Part shown: positions 35,573 through 46,220 of the stretch, one piece after another
How positions within the stretch are numbered: position 1 is the first letter of the stretch
Layout: each line of letters begins with the position of its first letter
Assembly (NCBI RefSeq): GCF_003072125.1
Contig: NZ_QCYH01000001.1
Span: 682,001 to 746,000, forward strand
Length of the DNA: 64,000 nt
Source: Pelagivirga sediminicola
GTDB lineage: Bacteria; Pseudomonadota; Alphaproteobacteria; Rhodobacterales; Rhodobacteraceae
Direction: 5' to 3'
Program-made: the position numbers and the translations under genes
Notes under the pieces: generated by a model
What the model saw: only the letters and a program-made list of their open reading frames with translations
Database searches by the model: none
Told to the model about the DNA's origin: nothing

Positions 35573-36907
35573 CTACCAGTTGTCCTTGAACCATTTCACT
35601 GCCCGCTTCAGCGACCGTGCCGGATAGCGATCCACCGGCAATTCGAAGTCCCACCATTCGTCCTGAGGGTTCGCCGCAAAGAGGCACATGCCCACCGCGC
35701 TGGCAAACCCGGCGCCCGTGGCCGCCTGCGGCAGACCATGCACGCGCAGAGGCCGGCCAAGGCGCACCTGCTGGCCCAGGATGCGCGTCGCAAGGCCGTC
35801 AAGGCCGGGGATCTGGCTGCCGCCGCCGGTCAGAACGATCTGCTGGCTGGGCAGGCAGTCAAAGCCGGCGGCATCGAGCCGCGCGCGCACCTCCTCGAGG
35901 ATTTCCTCGACGCGGGGGCGCATGATGCCGATCAGCTCGGCCCGGCTGACGCTGCGGCGGTCATGGCCCCAGTCGCCGGTATCGCTGTTGATCTCGATCA
36001 TCTCGCGGTCGTCCATCCCGGTGGCGACGACGCCGCCATAGAATGTCTTGATCCGCTCCGCCGTGGCGGTGGGCACCTGCAGGCCCATGGAGATGTCCGA
36101 TGTCACATGCTCGCCGCCCATGCGGACGCTGTCGCAATAGATCATGTGCTTCTTGATGAAGATCGAGATGCCGGCGCTGCCGCCGCCCAGATCGATGCAG
36201 GCCGCGCCCAGTTCCTGCTCGTCCTCGACCAGCGACGAGATGCCCGCCACATAGGCCGAGCTGGCGATGCCGGCCAGTTCCAGATCGCAGCGCTTGACGC
36301 AATGGGCCAGGTTCTGGATCGGCGCGCTGTCGACGGTCAGCATGTGCAGATCGGTGCTGAGCGCGTTGCCCATCTGCCCGCGCGGATCGATCAGCCCCGA
36401 GCGGTGATCCAGCGCAAAGTTGACGGGCTGCGCGTGCAGCACCTCGCGCCCGTCGCCGAAATCGGGCACTTCGCAGGCCGAGAGGACGCGGCTGACATCC
36501 TGCTCGGACACCATATGCCCTTCAAGCTCGACCTGCCCGGCCAGCCCGTAGCTGCGCGGCCCGGCGCCCGAGAAACAGGCGATGACGTGATCGACGCGCA
36601 TGTTGGCCATCTTCTGCGCGGCCTGAACGGAGGTGCGGATGGCGCGCTCGGTCTCGCCCATCGCCTCGATCTCGCCAAAGCGCACGCCGCGCGACCGGGT
36701 GGTCGCGGCGCCGATCACGCGGAACCCCGCCTGCCCGGCCATCGCGCCGATGCCGCCCTCGCCCTCGCGCCGCTCGGTGCCGTCGAAACGCAGCACGAGG
36801 CACGCGATCTTGGACGTGCCGACATCCAGAACAGCCACCACACCCCGCTGCATGGCCGCGCGGCGCATGTTGCGCATTGCGCGCTGCGATTCATAAAGTT
36901 CGATCAT
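35573..36907 (-). CDS. ftsA: Cell division protein FtsA
   Basis: A 444-residue actin-like ATPase that tethers FtsZ to the membrane. The phosphate-1 motif VLDVGTSKIACLVL is near 25-38, and ACIDLGGGSAGISIF and VLTGGGSQIPGL mark the phosphate-2 and adenosine regions. The C-terminal SLKRAVKWFKDNW is an amphipathic membrane-targeting helix. Its N-terminus carries about 20 extra, Arg-rich residues before the core. It overlaps ftsQ by 4 nt. Confidence 0.96.
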   Translation of the reverse strand: MIELYESQRAMRNMRRAAMQRGVVAVLDVGTSKIACLVLRFDGTERREGEGGIGAMAGQAGFRVIGAATTRSRGVRFGEIEAMGETERAIRTSVQAAQKMANMRVDHVIACFSGAGPRSYGLAGQVELEGHMVSEQDVSRVLSACEVPDFGDGREVLHAQPVNFALDHRSGLIDPRGQMGNALSTDLHMLTVDSAPIQNLAHCVKRCDLELAGIASSAYVAGISSLVEDEQELGAACIDLGGGSAGISIFIKKHMIYCDSVRMGGEHVTSDISMGLQVPTATAERIKTFYGGVVATGMDDREMIEINSDTGDWGHDRRSVSRAELIGIMRPRVEEILEEVRARLDAAGFDCLPSQQIVLTGGGSQIPGLDGLATRILGQQVRLGRPLRVHGLPQAATGAGFASAVGMCLFAANPQDEWWDFELPVDRYPARSLKRAVKWFKDNW

Positions 36908-37779
36908 TCTGCACTTGCCCCTGCACTCAAGTTCCGCACGCGCCACCATTGCTGGCTGGCGGGTTCATTCATTCTCAGCGTCGGCCGGTCGGCCAGCCGC
37001 ATGTCCACGGCCGCGATATCGCGCTCCAGCATGTTCTGCGCCTCGTTCAGCACGATCACGCGCTCCAGCGCGCGCACCGGATCGTCCTCGGGCAGCATGA
37101 TGCGCTGGCCGCGATCCAGAACCACGTCCCAGCGCCGCGCGCCCATCCGCACCAGCCCCCGCAGGCGCGGCCCGAGCGGGCCGGCAGCCGCGCGGATCGC
37201 CAGCGCCTCGGGCACCGCGTCCTGCGCGCCGTCCCCGGTCAGAACCGGCAGGCGCGCGCGCTCGGCGCGGTGCGCCACCACGTCCAGCGCGACGCCCTCG
37301 GCGTCGATCACGATCAGCCCCTTGGGCACGCGCATCAGCGCCGCGGGCTGGCGTTCGTGCACGCGCACCTCCAGCACGCCGCCCTGGCGCACGCGGACGG
37401 CGGCGCTGGCGACGGCGGGAATATCCTCGACCGCGGCGCGCACCGCCTCCAGATCCATATCGAAGGAGCTGAGCGGCAAGGAATAGCTGAAGCCCTCGCG
37501 CACATCGGCGGCGGTGCGGGGGCTGGCGCCCTCGACCGACAGCAGCTTGACCATGAATTCGGGGCGCGTCTGGATCTGCTCGCGGATGTCGATATAGGCC
37601 TGCACCATGCGCTGCTGCACCGCCGGATCGGACAGGTACCAGCTGGCCACGCCGAAGGTCAGGCAGAACGGCACGCCAAAGCGCAACAGCCGCCGATACA
37701 TCGGCGTCAGCAGCACCCGCTGCATCCGGTAGGACCAGCGCGACGGCGCCGGATCGTTCTTGGTGCCTACCTGCCCCAT
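36904..37779 (-). CDS. ftsQ: Cell division protein FtsQ
   Basis: A 291-residue bitopic protein: a basic cytoplasmic tail, a membrane helix near 33-50 ([16 protein letters not shown]), then a POTRA domain and the beta domain, with [25 protein letters not shown] in the middle. It recruits FtsL/FtsB and regulates septal synthesis. The ATG at 37779 has GGAGG 7 nt upstream. The start lies inside the ddl gene, giving a 13-nt overlap, and the ftsQ stop overlaps the ftsA start. Confidence 0.93.
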   Translation of the reverse strand: MGQVGTKNDPAPSRWSYRMQRVLLTPMYRRLLRFGVPFCLTFGVASWYLSDPAVQQRMVQAYIDIREQIQTRPEFMVKLLSVEGASPRTAADVREGFSYSLPLSSFDMDLEAVRAAVEDIPAVASAAVRVRQGGVLEVRVHERQPAALMRVPKGLIVIDAEGVALDVVAHRAERARLPVLTGDGAQDAVPEALAIRAAAGPLGPRLRGLVRMGARRWDVVLDRGQRIMLPEDDPVRALERVIVLNEAQNMLERDIAAVDMRLADRPTLRMNEPASQQWWRVRNLSAGASAE

Positions 37780-38687
37780 GATGCATCCTCCACCATCCAG
37801 CGGCACAGCGCGCCAAAGCTCATCCCGGTCGCGCGCGCCTGTTCGGGGCTGAGCGAGGTGGGCGTCATCCCCGGCTGCGTATTCGTCTCCAGCAGGATCA
37901 GACCGGCCTGCCCCTGCGCCTCGTCCCAGCGGAAATCGGTGCGGCTGACGCCGCGGCAGCCCAGCGCGACATGGGCGCGCAGGGCGTAATCCATGCACAG
38001 ATCGAAAATGTCCTGCGGTATGTCGGCGGGCACCACATGGCGCGAGCCGCCGACCTCGTATTTCGCGGAATAGTCGTACCAGCCCTCGGTGATGATGTCA
38101 GTGACGGTCAGCGCCCGGTCCCCGACGACCGTCACGGTCAACTCGCGGCCGGGCGCGTAGGCTTCGACCATCACGCGGTCGGGCATGTCATCGCCCAGCT
38201 GCGCCGGGCCGTTCGCGGCCTCCTGCACGATATAGACGCCGACGGAGGAGCCCTCGTTGTAGGGTTTGACCACATAGGGGGGCTGCATCGGGTGGGCGGC
38301 GCAAACATCGGCCTTGCGCGCAAGGATGCTGGGCACCACCGGCAGCCCGGCGGCGCGGTAGACCGATTTCGTGGCCTCCTTGTCCATCGCCAGTGCCGAG
38401 GACAGGACGCCCGAATGAGTATAGGGGAGGCGCAGCCATTCCAGCATGCCCTGAACGCAGCCATCCTCGCCCCAGCGCCCGTGCAGGGCGTTGAAGACGA
38501 CGTCAGGTGCAATATCCGACAATTGATGCGCAAGGTCCGGGCCTGCATCGACCTTGACCACGTTGTAGCCTTCATCCCTCAGCGCGGCGGCGCATTCGCG
38601 CCCCGAAGACAGCGACACGTCGCGCTCTGCCGACGGGCCGCCCATTATCACCGCAACCTTGGGGTTTGTCCTGCTCGAACGAACCAC
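37767..38687 (-). CDS. ddlB: D-alanine--D-alanine ligase
   Basis: A 306-residue ATP-grasp enzyme. It has [15 protein letters not shown] (15-29), [33 protein letters not shown] and the ATP-binding [13 protein letters not shown]. Near the C-terminus [13 protein letters not shown] supplies the metal ligands. It makes D-Ala-D-Ala for MurF. The start is GTG at 38687, with GAGGCAG upstream. It overlaps ftsQ by 13 nt. Confidence 0.96.
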   Translation of the reverse strand: MVRSSRTNPKVAVIMGGPSAERDVSLSSGRECAAALRDEGYNVVKVDAGPDLAHQLSDIAPDVVFNALHGRWGEDGCVQGMLEWLRLPYTHSGVLSSALAMDKEATKSVYRAAGLPVVPSILARKADVCAAHPMQPPYVVKPYNEGSSVGVYIVQEAANGPAQLGDDMPDRVMVEAYAPGRELTVTVVGDRALTVTDIITEGWYDYSAKYEVGGSRHVVPADIPQDIFDLCMDYALRAHVALGCRGVSRTDFRWDEAQGQAGLILLETNTQPGMTPTSLSPEQARATGMSFGALCRWMVEDASWGR

Positions 38688-38727
38688 CGATCTGCCTCAA
38701 TGTCCCGGACCGTTTTCGGTCCTGTTT

Positions 38728-39693
38728 TTATTGGTCTTTCAAAGTGTCCTGTACGGGGTCATTCCCCGCCGGGGCCGGTTCGCCGACCCTCATGATTTCC
38801 CACTCTAACTGTATTGCGCTGGTTTGAAAAACCTTTTTTCGCACCTCTTCGCCCAGTCCCTCCAGATCGGCGGCCGTGGCGCTCCCGGTATTGACCAGAA
38901 AGTTGGAATGTTTCGGGCTCATCTGCGCGCCGCCGCGCCGCGCGCCGCGCATTCCGGCGTCGTCGATCACCTTCCACGCCTTCAACTCGTGCGTGTCATC
39001 GGCGCGCCCCGTGCTGGAGAACCCGGCAGGGTTGCGAAAGGTGCTGCCGGCGGTGCGCTCCTTGGTGGGCTGCGTCTCGTCCCGCTTTTGCAGTTGCGCC
39101 TCCATCCGCGCGGCCAGCGCGGCGGGATCGCCCTCGGGCCCTTGCAGCACCGCCGAGGTCAGCACCCAGCCATCCGGCAGATCCGTCTGGCGGTAATGGA
39201 AATTCAGATCGCCCGCGTCCAGCGTCACCACCTCGCCCGCCCGCGTCACCGCGCGGGCCGAGACGAACGCATCGGCGGTATAGGTGCCATAGCAGCCCGC
39301 GTTCATGCGCACGGCGCCGCCGATGGCGCCCGGAATGGTGCGCAGGAAGGTCAGATCGATGCCCGCCTCTGCCGCGCGCCGCGCCACATGCGCATCCAGC
39401 GCGGCGGCGCCTGCGGTGACGCGGCCTCCCGCCACCTCGATGCCGTTGAAGCCGCGCCCAAGGCGGATCACCACCGCGCGCAAGCCACCATCCCGCACGA
39501 TCAGGTTGCTGCCGACGCCCATCGGAAACACCCTTACCTGCGGGTCCAGCGCGGCAAGGAACTGCGCCAGATCCGCCTCGTCCGCGGGCTGAAACAGCCA
39601 GTCGGCAGGCCCGCCCACGCGCAGCCATGTCAGGTCCGCAAGCGGCCTCTGCGGCGTCAGCTTGCCGCGCACGGCGGGCATGGGCGCGCTCAT
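38728..39693 (-). CDS. murB: UDP-N-acetylenolpyruvoylglucosamine reductase
   Basis: A 321-residue FAD enzyme that reduces enolpyruvyl-UDP-GlcNAc to UDP-MurNAc. It has the FAD site [28 protein letters not shown] with active-site residues, GSTFRNP with the proton-donating Ser, and [10 protein letters not shown] with the conserved His/Asn. The ATG at 39693 overlaps the stop of the upstream 92-residue gene by 4 nt. It ends 40 nt before ddl. Confidence 0.97.
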   Translation of the reverse strand: MSAPMPAVRGKLTPQRPLADLTWLRVGGPADWLFQPADEADLAQFLAALDPQVRVFPMGVGSNLIVRDGGLRAVVIRLGRGFNGIEVAGGRVTAGAAALDAHVARRAAEAGIDLTFLRTIPGAIGGAVRMNAGCYGTYTADAFVSARAVTRAGEVVTLDAGDLNFHYRQTDLPDGWVLTSAVLQGPEGDPAALAARMEAQLQKRDETQPTKERTAGSTFRNPAGFSSTGRADDTHELKAWKVIDDAGMRGARRGGAQMSPKHSNFLVNTGSATAADLEGLGEEVRKKVFQTSAIQLEWEIMRVGEPAPAGNDPVQDTLKDQ

Positions 39694-39968
39694 GGCCCCC
39701 GCCTGCGATTGCGGATCGCGCCGATGAGCAGACCCAGCAACCCGCCCATCAGCCACAGCGGCAGGATGAGCCCGGTCAGGATGGCCGCGTTCGGCGCGAC
39801 GTTCAGCATGTAGCCGCTCCAGCCCAGCACCACGACGAGCGTGGCACACAGCAGCCAGCCACGTGCCGCGCCCCGCAGCGTGCGACGCGCGACAATGCCA
39901 TAGAACACGGCCGTGCCGACGCAGAACGCCGCCGCCATGAAGGCAAAAAGAAGGGTCAGACCGGACAT
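39690..39968 (-). CDS. Small three-helix membrane protein in the dcw cluster
   Basis: A 92-residue protein with three hydrophobic segments (about 4-26, 38-56 and 62-84) and a basic end (RNRRRGP). I do not recognise a named family. It lies between the DUF2484 gene (10 nt upstream) and murB (4-nt overlap), so it is almost certainly co-translated with murB. Its position suggests an envelope-related role, but nothing in the sequence shows one. Confidence 0.78.
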   Translation of the reverse strand: MSGLTLLFAFMAAAFCVGTAVFYGIVARRTLRGAARGWLLCATLVVVLGWSGYMLNVAPNAAILTGLILPLWLMGGLLGLLIGAIRNRRRGP

Positions 39969-39978
39969 CGCGCGCCGC

Positions 39979-40239
39979 TCAATCCTCGGTCAGGCCATCG
40001 GGCGCGCCGCGCAGCCAGCGCCACAGGTAGACCACCGGCCAGCGCAACATCGATGCCGCCGCAACGAGGCAGAAAAGCCCGATCCAGGGACCGTTCTGCC
40101 ACGTGACATAGCCGAGGATGGGAATGCCCACCGCGATCAGCGCATAGGCCGCGCGCCAGTGATTGTCGCGGCTGGGCGTCATCGCCAGCAGGTTGGCGGC
40201 CAGTGCCCAGAGACAGGCGAGGATGAGGGATGTCGGCAT
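39979..40239 (-). CDS. DUF2484 family membrane protein
   Basis: An 86-residue protein with three short membrane segments. The family motif ACLWALAANLLAMTPSRDNHWRAAY at the N-terminus is split by a Pro-Ser-Arg turn. The C-terminus has LRWPVVYLWRWLRG followed by an acidic tail. DUF2484 is a Rhodobacterales family without known function, typically found between murC and murB, as here. It starts 3 nt after murC. Confidence 0.87.
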   Translation of the reverse strand: MPTSLILACLWALAANLLAMTPSRDNHWRAAYALIAVGIPILGYVTWQNGPWIGLFCLVAAASMLRWPVVYLWRWLRGAPDGLTED

Positions 40240-40242
40240 GGG

Positions 40243-41661
40243 CTATCCTTCCTGCAGTTGCGGTGTCTTCAGCGCCTCCGGCAGCCGGTTCGCCCAGCCG
40301 CTGATCGTGCCGGCGCCAAGGCAAACCACCATGTCGCCCGGACGGGCGTGGGCGCGCACCAGATCGGCCAGCCCCTCCTCGCCGTCGATGGCGTGCGCGT
40401 CGCGGTGCCCCCGGTCGATCAGCCCGGCGACCAGATCATCGCGGCTGGCGCCCTCGATCGGGTCCTCGCCCGCGGCATAGACCGGGGCGATGGCCACGAC
40501 GTCGGCCTCGTTGAAGCAGGCGCAGAATTCCTCGAAATGGTGATGCAGGCGGGTATAGCGATGCGGCTGATGCACGGCGATCACGCGCCCCTCGGTTGCG
40601 TGGCGCGCGGCCTTCAGCACGGCGGAAATCTCGGTCGGGTGGTGGCCGTAATCGTCGATGATGGTCATGCCGTCCACCTCGCCCACACGGGTAAAGCGGC
40701 GGTTGACGCCCCGGAAGCTGGCCAGCGCCTCGCGGATCTCGCCGGTCTTCATGCCAAGATGAAGCGCGACGGCGACCGCGCTCAGCGCATTGCTGACATT
40801 GTGATCGCCGGGCATGGGCAGCGTGCAGCCCTCGATCATCCTGCCCTCGGCCTGCAGCTCGATGTCGAAATGCGCGACGCCTTGCGCATAGCGCAGGTTG
40901 ACCGCCCGCACATCGGCCTGCGCGTTGAAGCCATAGGTGACAACGCGCCGGTCGGTGATCTTGGCCAGCAGCGTCTGCACATCGGCATCGTCGGTGCAGC
41001 AGATCGCCAGCCCGTAGAAGGGAATGTTGCTGACGAAATCCTCGAACCCCTTGTGCAGCGCTGCAACGGTGCCCCAATGCTCCATATGCTCGGGGTCGAT
41101 ATTGGTGACGATGGCGATGGTCGCGGGCAGGCGGTTGAAGGTGCCGTCGCTCTCGTCGGCCTCCACCACCATCCATTCGCCGCCGCCGACGCGCGCGTTG
41201 CTGCCATAAGCGTGGATGATGCCGCCATTGACGACCGTGGGATCGAACTTGCCATGATCGAGAAGCGCCGCGACCATCGTCGTCGTCGTCGTCTTGCCAT
41301 GCGTGCCGGCGACGGCGATGTTGGACTTCAGGCGCATCAGCTCGGCCAGCATCTCGGCGCGGCGCACCACCGGCAGGCCGCGGCGGCGTGCCTCGTCCAG
41401 TTCGGGGTTGCCGGGCTTGATCGCGGAGGAGATCACCACGACCTCGGCCGCCTCAAGATTGTCCGCCCGCTGGCCCTCGAAGATCAGCGCGCCCTTTTCC
41501 TCCAGCCGGTCGGTCAGCGGCGAGCGCTTCAGATCCGAGCCCTGAACGACATAACCATGGTTCAGCAAAACCTCCGCGATGCCCGACATGCCGATGCCGC
41601 CGATCCCGACAAAATGGATGGGTCCGACATCGCCGGGCAGTTTGGTGGCCGCTGAATTCAT
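40243..41661 (-). CDS. murC: UDP-N-acetylmuramate--L-alanine ligase
   Basis: A 472-residue Mur ligase, the first of the peptide-adding enzymes. The UDP-binding start [15 protein letters not shown] is at 16-30, the ATP loop [10 protein letters not shown] at 118-127, with EADESDGTF in the centre and [10 protein letters not shown] before the C-terminal domain. It lies directly after the murG stop. Three downstream cell-wall genes (DUF2484, the small membrane protein and murB) follow with minimal gaps. Confidence 0.98.
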   Translation of the reverse strand: MNSAATKLPGDVGPIHFVGIGGIGMSGIAEVLLNHGYVVQGSDLKRSPLTDRLEEKGALIFEGQRADNLEAAEVVVISSAIKPGNPELDEARRRGLPVVRRAEMLAELMRLKSNIAVAGTHGKTTTTTMVAALLDHGKFDPTVVNGGIIHAYGSNARVGGGEWMVVEADESDGTFNRLPATIAIVTNIDPEHMEHWGTVAALHKGFEDFVSNIPFYGLAICCTDDADVQTLLAKITDRRVVTYGFNAQADVRAVNLRYAQGVAHFDIELQAEGRMIEGCTLPMPGDHNVSNALSAVAVALHLGMKTGEIREALASFRGVNRRFTRVGEVDGMTIIDDYGHHPTEISAVLKAARHATEGRVIAVHQPHRYTRLHHHFEEFCACFNEADVVAIAPVYAAGEDPIEGASRDDLVAGLIDRGHRDAHAIDGEEGLADLVRAHARPGDMVVCLGAGTISGWANRLPEALKTPQLQEG

Positions 41662-42777
41662 CTATGTCGTTCCTTTGTGCTCGGATTTCTGCGCCAGCCA
41701 CTCCACCATCTCGGCCAGCCGTTCGGCGGCGTCGGGGACCGCGCTGCGCAACGCGGCCTGCGACATCTGCGCGGCGCCCTTGGGATTGCCGATAATCGTC
41801 TCGATCTGCTCGGCCAGCGCCTCGTGGTTCAGGCGGCTTTCGGGCACGAGGATGGTCGCGCCCGCCACCTTGAGGGCCTGCGCATTGGAGGTCTGGTGAT
41901 CGCCGGTCGCGGCGGCGTAGGGGATCACGATGGAAGGGCGTCCGATGACGGCGATATCGGCGACCGAGGACGCGCCGGCGCGGCTGATCACCAGCTGCGC
42001 CTCGCTCATCCGGCGCGGCACATCGGCAAAGAATTCCTCGACCTCGGCATCGATGCCCTGCTCGGCGTAATACTCGGCCACGCGCTGCAGATCCTCGCCG
42101 CGCGCCTGATGGGCCACGCGGATGTTGCGCAGCAGGTCCATCGGCAGGCTGGCAATCGCGGGCGGCACCACGTCGCTGAGGATGCGCGCGCCCTGGCTGC
42201 CGCCGATGACGAGGATCGACATCGGGTAATCGCCGGGCGGGATATAGCCCGCGCCCGCCCGCTCGCGCACCGCCGCGCGCACCGGATTGCCGATGTGATA
42301 GCCCTGAACGCCCTCGGGCAGGTCGGTGGGCCAGGTGCCGCAGGCGATGGCATCGACGCGCTTCGCAAAGAGGCGGTTGACCCGGCCCAGAACGCCGTTC
42401 TGTTCATGCACCATGCGCGGGCGCCGCAAGAGCCACGCGGCCGACAGCGCCGGAATGCTGGGATAGCCGCCAAAGCCGATCACGACATCGGGCTTCTCGC
42501 GCAGCATGCGCCATGTTGCGGCCACTGTGCCCGCGGCGATGCGCAGCGGCGCCATCGCCTTGGCCGCCGCGCCGCCCCGCGCAAAGGTCGCGCTGGAGAT
42601 CTGGCGGATCTGCACCCCCTCGGGAAAGCCGCCAGTGTATCGCGCGCCGCGCGCATCGGTGCTCAGTTGCACGCGCCAGCCTTGCGCCAGCATCTGCTCG
42701 GCCAGGGCCTGCGCGGGGAACATATGCCCGCCGGTGCCGCCCGCGGCCATCAGCAAAAGGGGCGCGCGGCGGCTCAT
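41662..42777 (-). CDS. murG: Lipid II synthase MurG
   Basis: A 371-residue GT28 glycosyltransferase. The N-terminal G-loop is [17 protein letters not shown], with [15 protein letters not shown] and [12 protein letters not shown]. The C-terminal UDP-GlcNAc half has [11 protein letters not shown] and [12 protein letters not shown]. It converts lipid I to lipid II at the inner face of the cytoplasmic membrane. It overlaps ftsW by 4 nt and abuts murC. Confidence 0.97.
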   Translation of the reverse strand: MSRRAPLLLMAAGGTGGHMFPAQALAEQMLAQGWRVQLSTDARGARYTGGFPEGVQIRQISSATFARGGAAAKAMAPLRIAAGTVAATWRMLREKPDVVIGFGGYPSIPALSAAWLLRRPRMVHEQNGVLGRVNRLFAKRVDAIACGTWPTDLPEGVQGYHIGNPVRAAVRERAGAGYIPPGDYPMSILVIGGSQGARILSDVVPPAIASLPMDLLRNIRVAHQARGEDLQRVAEYYAEQGIDAEVEEFFADVPRRMSEAQLVISRAGASSVADIAVIGRPSIVIPYAAATGDHQTSNAQALKVAGATILVPESRLNHEALAEQIETIIGNPKGAAQMSQAALRSAVPDAAERLAEMVEWLAQKSEHKGTT

Positions 42778-43940
42778 CTTGCCCTCCCGCGCAGGATATC
42801 GCCGATCTCGCCCTGCGGGCGCGAGCGGGTGAAGGCAAACAGCATCCCCACCGCGATTCCCCCCGCGATCAGAGACGAGCCGCCATAGCTGACAAAGGGC
42901 AGCGTCATGCCCTTGGCGGGCAGCAGGCGCACCGCGACGCCCATGTTGATCATCGCCTGCACGCCAAAGATGCAGGCCAGCCCCGTGCCGGCCAGCCGGA
43001 TGAAGGGATCACGCTCGCGCATCAGCCGCATCAGCGAGCGCACGACAACGGTGGCGTAAAGCGCGATCACGATCAGCACCAGAACCAGCCCGTATTCCTC
43101 GGCCGCCACGGCGATGATGAAATCGGTATGCGCGTCAGGCAGCGACCACTTGACCGTCCCCTCGCCCACGCCGACACCGAAAAAACCGCCCTCCTGAATG
43201 GCGTTGGTGGCAAAGCCAAGCTGCGTCGTGGGGTCCACGTCCGGCGACAGGAACCCGTCGATGCGGCGCGCGAAATGCTGCGAATTGGAATAGGCGAAGG
43301 AGCCGCCCAGCACCACCAGCGCGGCCATCGCGGCCAGCAGCAGGATGGGCGCACCGGCGACGAAATACATCACGCCCCAGGCAAACATGATCAGCGCGGC
43401 CTGCCCGAAATCGGGCTGAAGCGCGAGGAACGCGACGATGATCATCGTCAGGATGAAGGACCAGCTGAGGCCCGGCGGCCCGCCGATCTCGCGGCTGGCG
43501 GCCATCATCCAGGCGGCGGCGACGACAAAGCCGGGCTTGAGAAATTCGCTGGGCTGCACCGAGGCAAAGCCAAGGCTGTACCAGCGCACCGCGCCCTTGC
43601 CGAAATCGGTGCCAAGGAATGGCAGCAGCATCAGCGCGACCAGCGCGATCAGGAACCCGATCACGGCGAGGCGCCGCACCAGCATCGGCCCCATCATCGA
43701 TGTGGCGAACATGGCGATCATCGCCATCCCGCCAAAGAATGTTTGCCGCTGAACATAGTGGAAGGGTGCAAACCCGTTCTTCTCGGCCAGGGGCGGCGAC
43801 GCCGCAAAGCCCAGAAGCAGCCCGATCCCGAAGAGGATCAGCACGCAAGAGATCGACCATTTGTCGATCGTCCGCCACCATTTGGGAAGGACCGGCTCGA
43901 CATCCCGGATGGGAGCCGATCCATAGACCATTTCTGTCAT
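42774..43940 (-). CDS. ftsW: Septal peptidoglycan glycosyltransferase FtsW
   Basis: A 388-residue SEDS protein with about ten membrane helices. Signatures are [18 protein letters not shown] in the middle, [12 protein letters not shown], and towards the end FAAEEYGL-like [13 protein letters not shown] and [13 protein letters not shown]. It polymerises septal glycan with FtsI. It is the first gene of the second leftward dcw block; upstream is a 145-nt gap with the divergent flavoprotein gene, where its promoter should lie. Confidence 0.97.
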   Translation of the reverse strand: MTEMVYGSAPIRDVEPVLPKWWRTIDKWSISCVLILFGIGLLLGFAASPPLAEKNGFAPFHYVQRQTFFGGMAMIAMFATSMMGPMLVRRLAVIGFLIALVALMLLPFLGTDFGKGAVRWYSLGFASVQPSEFLKPGFVVAAAWMMAASREIGGPPGLSWSFILTMIIVAFLALQPDFGQAALIMFAWGVMYFVAGAPILLLAAMAALVVLGGSFAYSNSQHFARRIDGFLSPDVDPTTQLGFATNAIQEGGFFGVGVGEGTVKWSLPDAHTDFIIAVAAEEYGLVLVLIVIALYATVVVRSLMRLMRERDPFIRLAGTGLACIFGVQAMINMGVAVRLLPAKGMTLPFVSYGGSSLIAGGIAVGMLFAFTRSRPQGEIGDILRGRAR

Positions 43941-44085
43941 TCTATCCGCCGATTTCCGCCTCGAACATCGCCCCTTTTCGGGGTCTATCCGCCCACTCTA
44001 GCAGCAGATGCGCCGCGAGGAAAGCGTTCTGACGCACCGGCATGCCCGCTTGACCCTGCGCCGCGCATCAGGCAGGGCACGCATC

Positions 44086-45285
44086 ATGCAGATCGACACG
44101 CTGATCCTTGGCGCCGGGGCCGCCGGCATGATGTGCGCGGCCCATTGCGCGGGCCGTACGCTGGTGATCGATCACGCCCGCGCGCCCGGCGAGAAAATCC
44201 GCATATCGGGCGGCGGGCGCTGCAACTTCACCAACCTCTACACGGCGCCGGAGAACTTCATCTCGGCCAACCCGCATTTCTGCAAGTCCGCGCTGGGACG
44301 CTATACCCAGTGGGATTTCATCGCCCTGGTCGAGGCGCATGGCATCGCCTGGCATGAAAAGACGCTGGGACAGCTCTTTTGCGACCATTCCGCCAAGGAT
44401 GTCGTCGCCATGCTGCGCAGCGAAATGGCGCGCGCGGGCGCCGATCTGTGGTTGCAGACCCGGCTGGCGGAGCTCGGCCATGACGGCGGCGCCTTCCACG
44501 CCGTGCTGGAGGTCGAAGGCGCGCGCCGGACCGTCACCGCCCGAAACGTGGTGCTGGCCACGGGGGGCAAATCCATCCCCAAGATGGGCGCGACGGGCCT
44601 TGCCTATGACATCGCGCGCCGGTTCGGGCTGGCGGTCACGGACACGCGCGCGGGGCTGGTGCCCTTCACCTTTCCCGAAGGCCGCTTTGCCGATCTGGCC
44701 GGCGTCGCGTTGCCGGTACGGGCGGGCGCGGGCGGCGCCCGTTTCGACGAGGCGATGCTGTTCACGCATCGGGGCCTGTCCGGTCCGGCAATGCTGCAGA
44801 TCTCCTCCTATTGGCAGGAGGGCGCGCCGATCAGCGTCAATCTCGATCCGGCCGGCACCCTGCTGGACAGCCTGCGCGCGCAGCGCGCCCAATCGGGGCG
44901 CCACAAACTGACGACCGAGCTTGCGCGCCACCTGCCCGCCCGTCTGGTCGCGGCCCTGTCCGCCCAGACCGGGCTGGCCCTGACGGGCAACCTCGCCGAT
45001 CAGGGCGACGCCGCGCTCACGCGGCTTTGCGATACGCTGGCCAACTGGCAACTGACCCCCGGCGGCACCGAAGGCTACCGCACGGCAGAGGTCACGCTGG
45101 GCGGCATCGACACGGACGGCGTCAGCTCCAGGACGATGGAGGCGCGCGCCCTGCCCGGCCTTTACGTCATCGGCGAGGCGCTGGACGTCACCGGCTGGCT
45201 GGGCGGCTACAACTTCCAGTGGGCCTGGGCGTCGGGCGCTGCCGCAGGCCGCGCGATCCGGGAAAAAACGGCCCCCGCCACCTGA
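44086..45285 (+). CDS. HI0933/YhiN-type flavoprotein (BaiN-like)
   Basis: A 399-residue FAD-dependent oxidoreductase. The dinucleotide motif LGAGAAGMMCA (7-17) and KIRISGGGRCNFTN (34-49) define the HI0933 family. ATGGKSIPKMGATG and a C-terminal GYNFQWAWASG close the FAD site. Members include a bacterial NAD(P)H:flavin-type enzyme acting on bile acids, but most, as here, have no proven substrate. I chose the ATG at 44086, which places the FAD motif at the usual distance; 26 upstream codons look non-coding. Confidence 0.9.
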   Translation: MQIDTLILGAGAAGMMCAAHCAGRTLVIDHARAPGEKIRISGGGRCNFTNLYTAPENFISANPHFCKSALGRYTQWDFIALVEAHGIAWHEKTLGQLFCDHSAKDVVAMLRSEMARAGADLWLQTRLAELGHDGGAFHAVLEVEGARRTVTARNVVLATGGKSIPKMGATGLAYDIARRFGLAVTDTRAGLVPFTFPEGRFADLAGVALPVRAGAGGARFDEAMLFTHRGLSGPAMLQISSYWQEGAPISVNLDPAGTLLDSLRAQRAQSGRHKLTTELARHLPARLVAALSAQTGLALTGNLADQGDAALTRLCDTLANWQLTPGGTEGYRTAEVTLGGIDTDGVSSRTMEARALPGLYVIGEALDVTGWLGGYNFQWAWASGAAAGRAIREKTAPAT

Positions 45286-45300
45286 CCACGGCCCATGGTT

Positions 45301-45321
45301 TTTTCTTGGCCCAAATACCCA
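45301..45321. repeat. Intergenic motif CTTGGCCCAAATACCCA, copy 2
   Basis: TTTTCTTGG-CC-CAAATACCCA, matching 25261-25281 at 19 of 21 positions, in the convergent gap between the flavoprotein gene and map. The stem possible in copy 1 is partly lost here. Confidence 0.6.
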
Positions 45322-45331
45322 TTCCACAGAA

Positions 45332-45350
45332 GATTTTTCCGCGAAAAATC
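45332..45350. terminator. Hairpin between convergent genes
   Basis: GATTTTT and AAAAATC pair around CCGCG. The stem is AT-rich, with T and A tracts inside it, and lies in the 80-nt gap between the ends of the flavoprotein gene and map. It may terminate either transcript, weakly. Confidence 0.4.
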
Positions 45351-45365
45351 GAAACCCGCGCGCTG

Positions 45366-46220
45366 TCAGCCGTATGTGGGGTGAAACAGCCCGCCGGGTG
45401 ACAGGGTGAAGATCTCGGCGCCGGTCGCCGTCACGCCGATGGAATGCTCGAACTGCGCCGACAGGGACTTGTCGCGCGTCACGGCGGTCCAGTCATCGGA
45501 CAGAACCTTGGTCTCCGGGCGGCCGAGGTTGATCATCGGCTCGATGGTAAAGAACATCCCCTCCTCCAGCACCGCGCCCGAGCCCGCGCGCCCGAAATGC
45601 AGCACATTGGGCGGCGCATGAAACACCCGGCCAAGGCCGTGGCCGCAGAAATCGCGCACGACGGAGGTCTGATGCGCCTCCGCATAGGCCTGAATCGCAT
45701 GGCCGATATCGCCAAAAGTGTTGCCCGGACGCACCGCCTCGATCCCCACCATCAGCGCGTCATGCGTGACCTGGATCAGCCGCTCGGCATAGGCCTTGGG
45801 CTTGCCCGCGACATACATGCGGCTGGTGTCGCCGAACCAGCCATCGACGATGACGGTGACATCCACGTTCAGGATATCGCCATCCTTGAGGCTGTCATCG
45901 GGGCGCGCGTTGCTGTCGTTCTTCCATTTCGGGATCTTGCCGCCGGGGATGCCGTGACAGACGACATGGTTGACGCTGATGCAACTGGCGTGCTGGTAGC
46001 CCTTGTAGCCGATCGTGGCCGAGGTCGCGCCCGCATCGCGCACCATGCCTTCGATCATCGCGTCGAGCGCGGCGGTCGTCTGGCCCACGGTCACATGCGG
46101 CGCGATTTCGTCCAGGATCTTCGCCGCCAGCGCGCCGGCCTTGTGCATGCCTGCGAAATCGGCGGCCTCGTGGATCCGAATTCCGTCCCGTGTGGTGCGT
46201 CCGCGATGCTCTTGTGTCAC
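45366..46220 (-). CDS. map: Methionine aminopeptidase, type I
   Basis: A 284-residue metallopeptidase. The metal ligands are visible in order: NVDVT (Asp), FGDTSRM (Asp), FCGHGLGRVFH (His), FTIEPMINL (Glu) and QFEHSIGVT (Glu). An insertion of about 15 residues (GKIPKWKNDSNARPDDS) follows CHGIPG, as in a subset of alphaproteobacterial enzymes. It removes initiator Met co-translationally. The start is GTG at 46220, with GAGG 6 nt upstream. Confidence 0.95.
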   Translation of the reverse strand: MTQEHRGRTTRDGIRIHEAADFAGMHKAGALAAKILDEIAPHVTVGQTTAALDAMIEGMVRDAGATSATIGYKGYQHASCISVNHVVCHGIPGGKIPKWKNDSNARPDDSLKDGDILNVDVTVIVDGWFGDTSRMYVAGKPKAYAERLIQVTHDALMVGIEAVRPGNTFGDIGHAIQAYAEAHQTSVVRDFCGHGLGRVFHAPPNVLHFGRAGSGAVLEEGMFFTIEPMINLGRPETKVLSDDWTAVTRDKSLSAQFEHSIGVTATGAEIFTLSPGGLFHPTYG

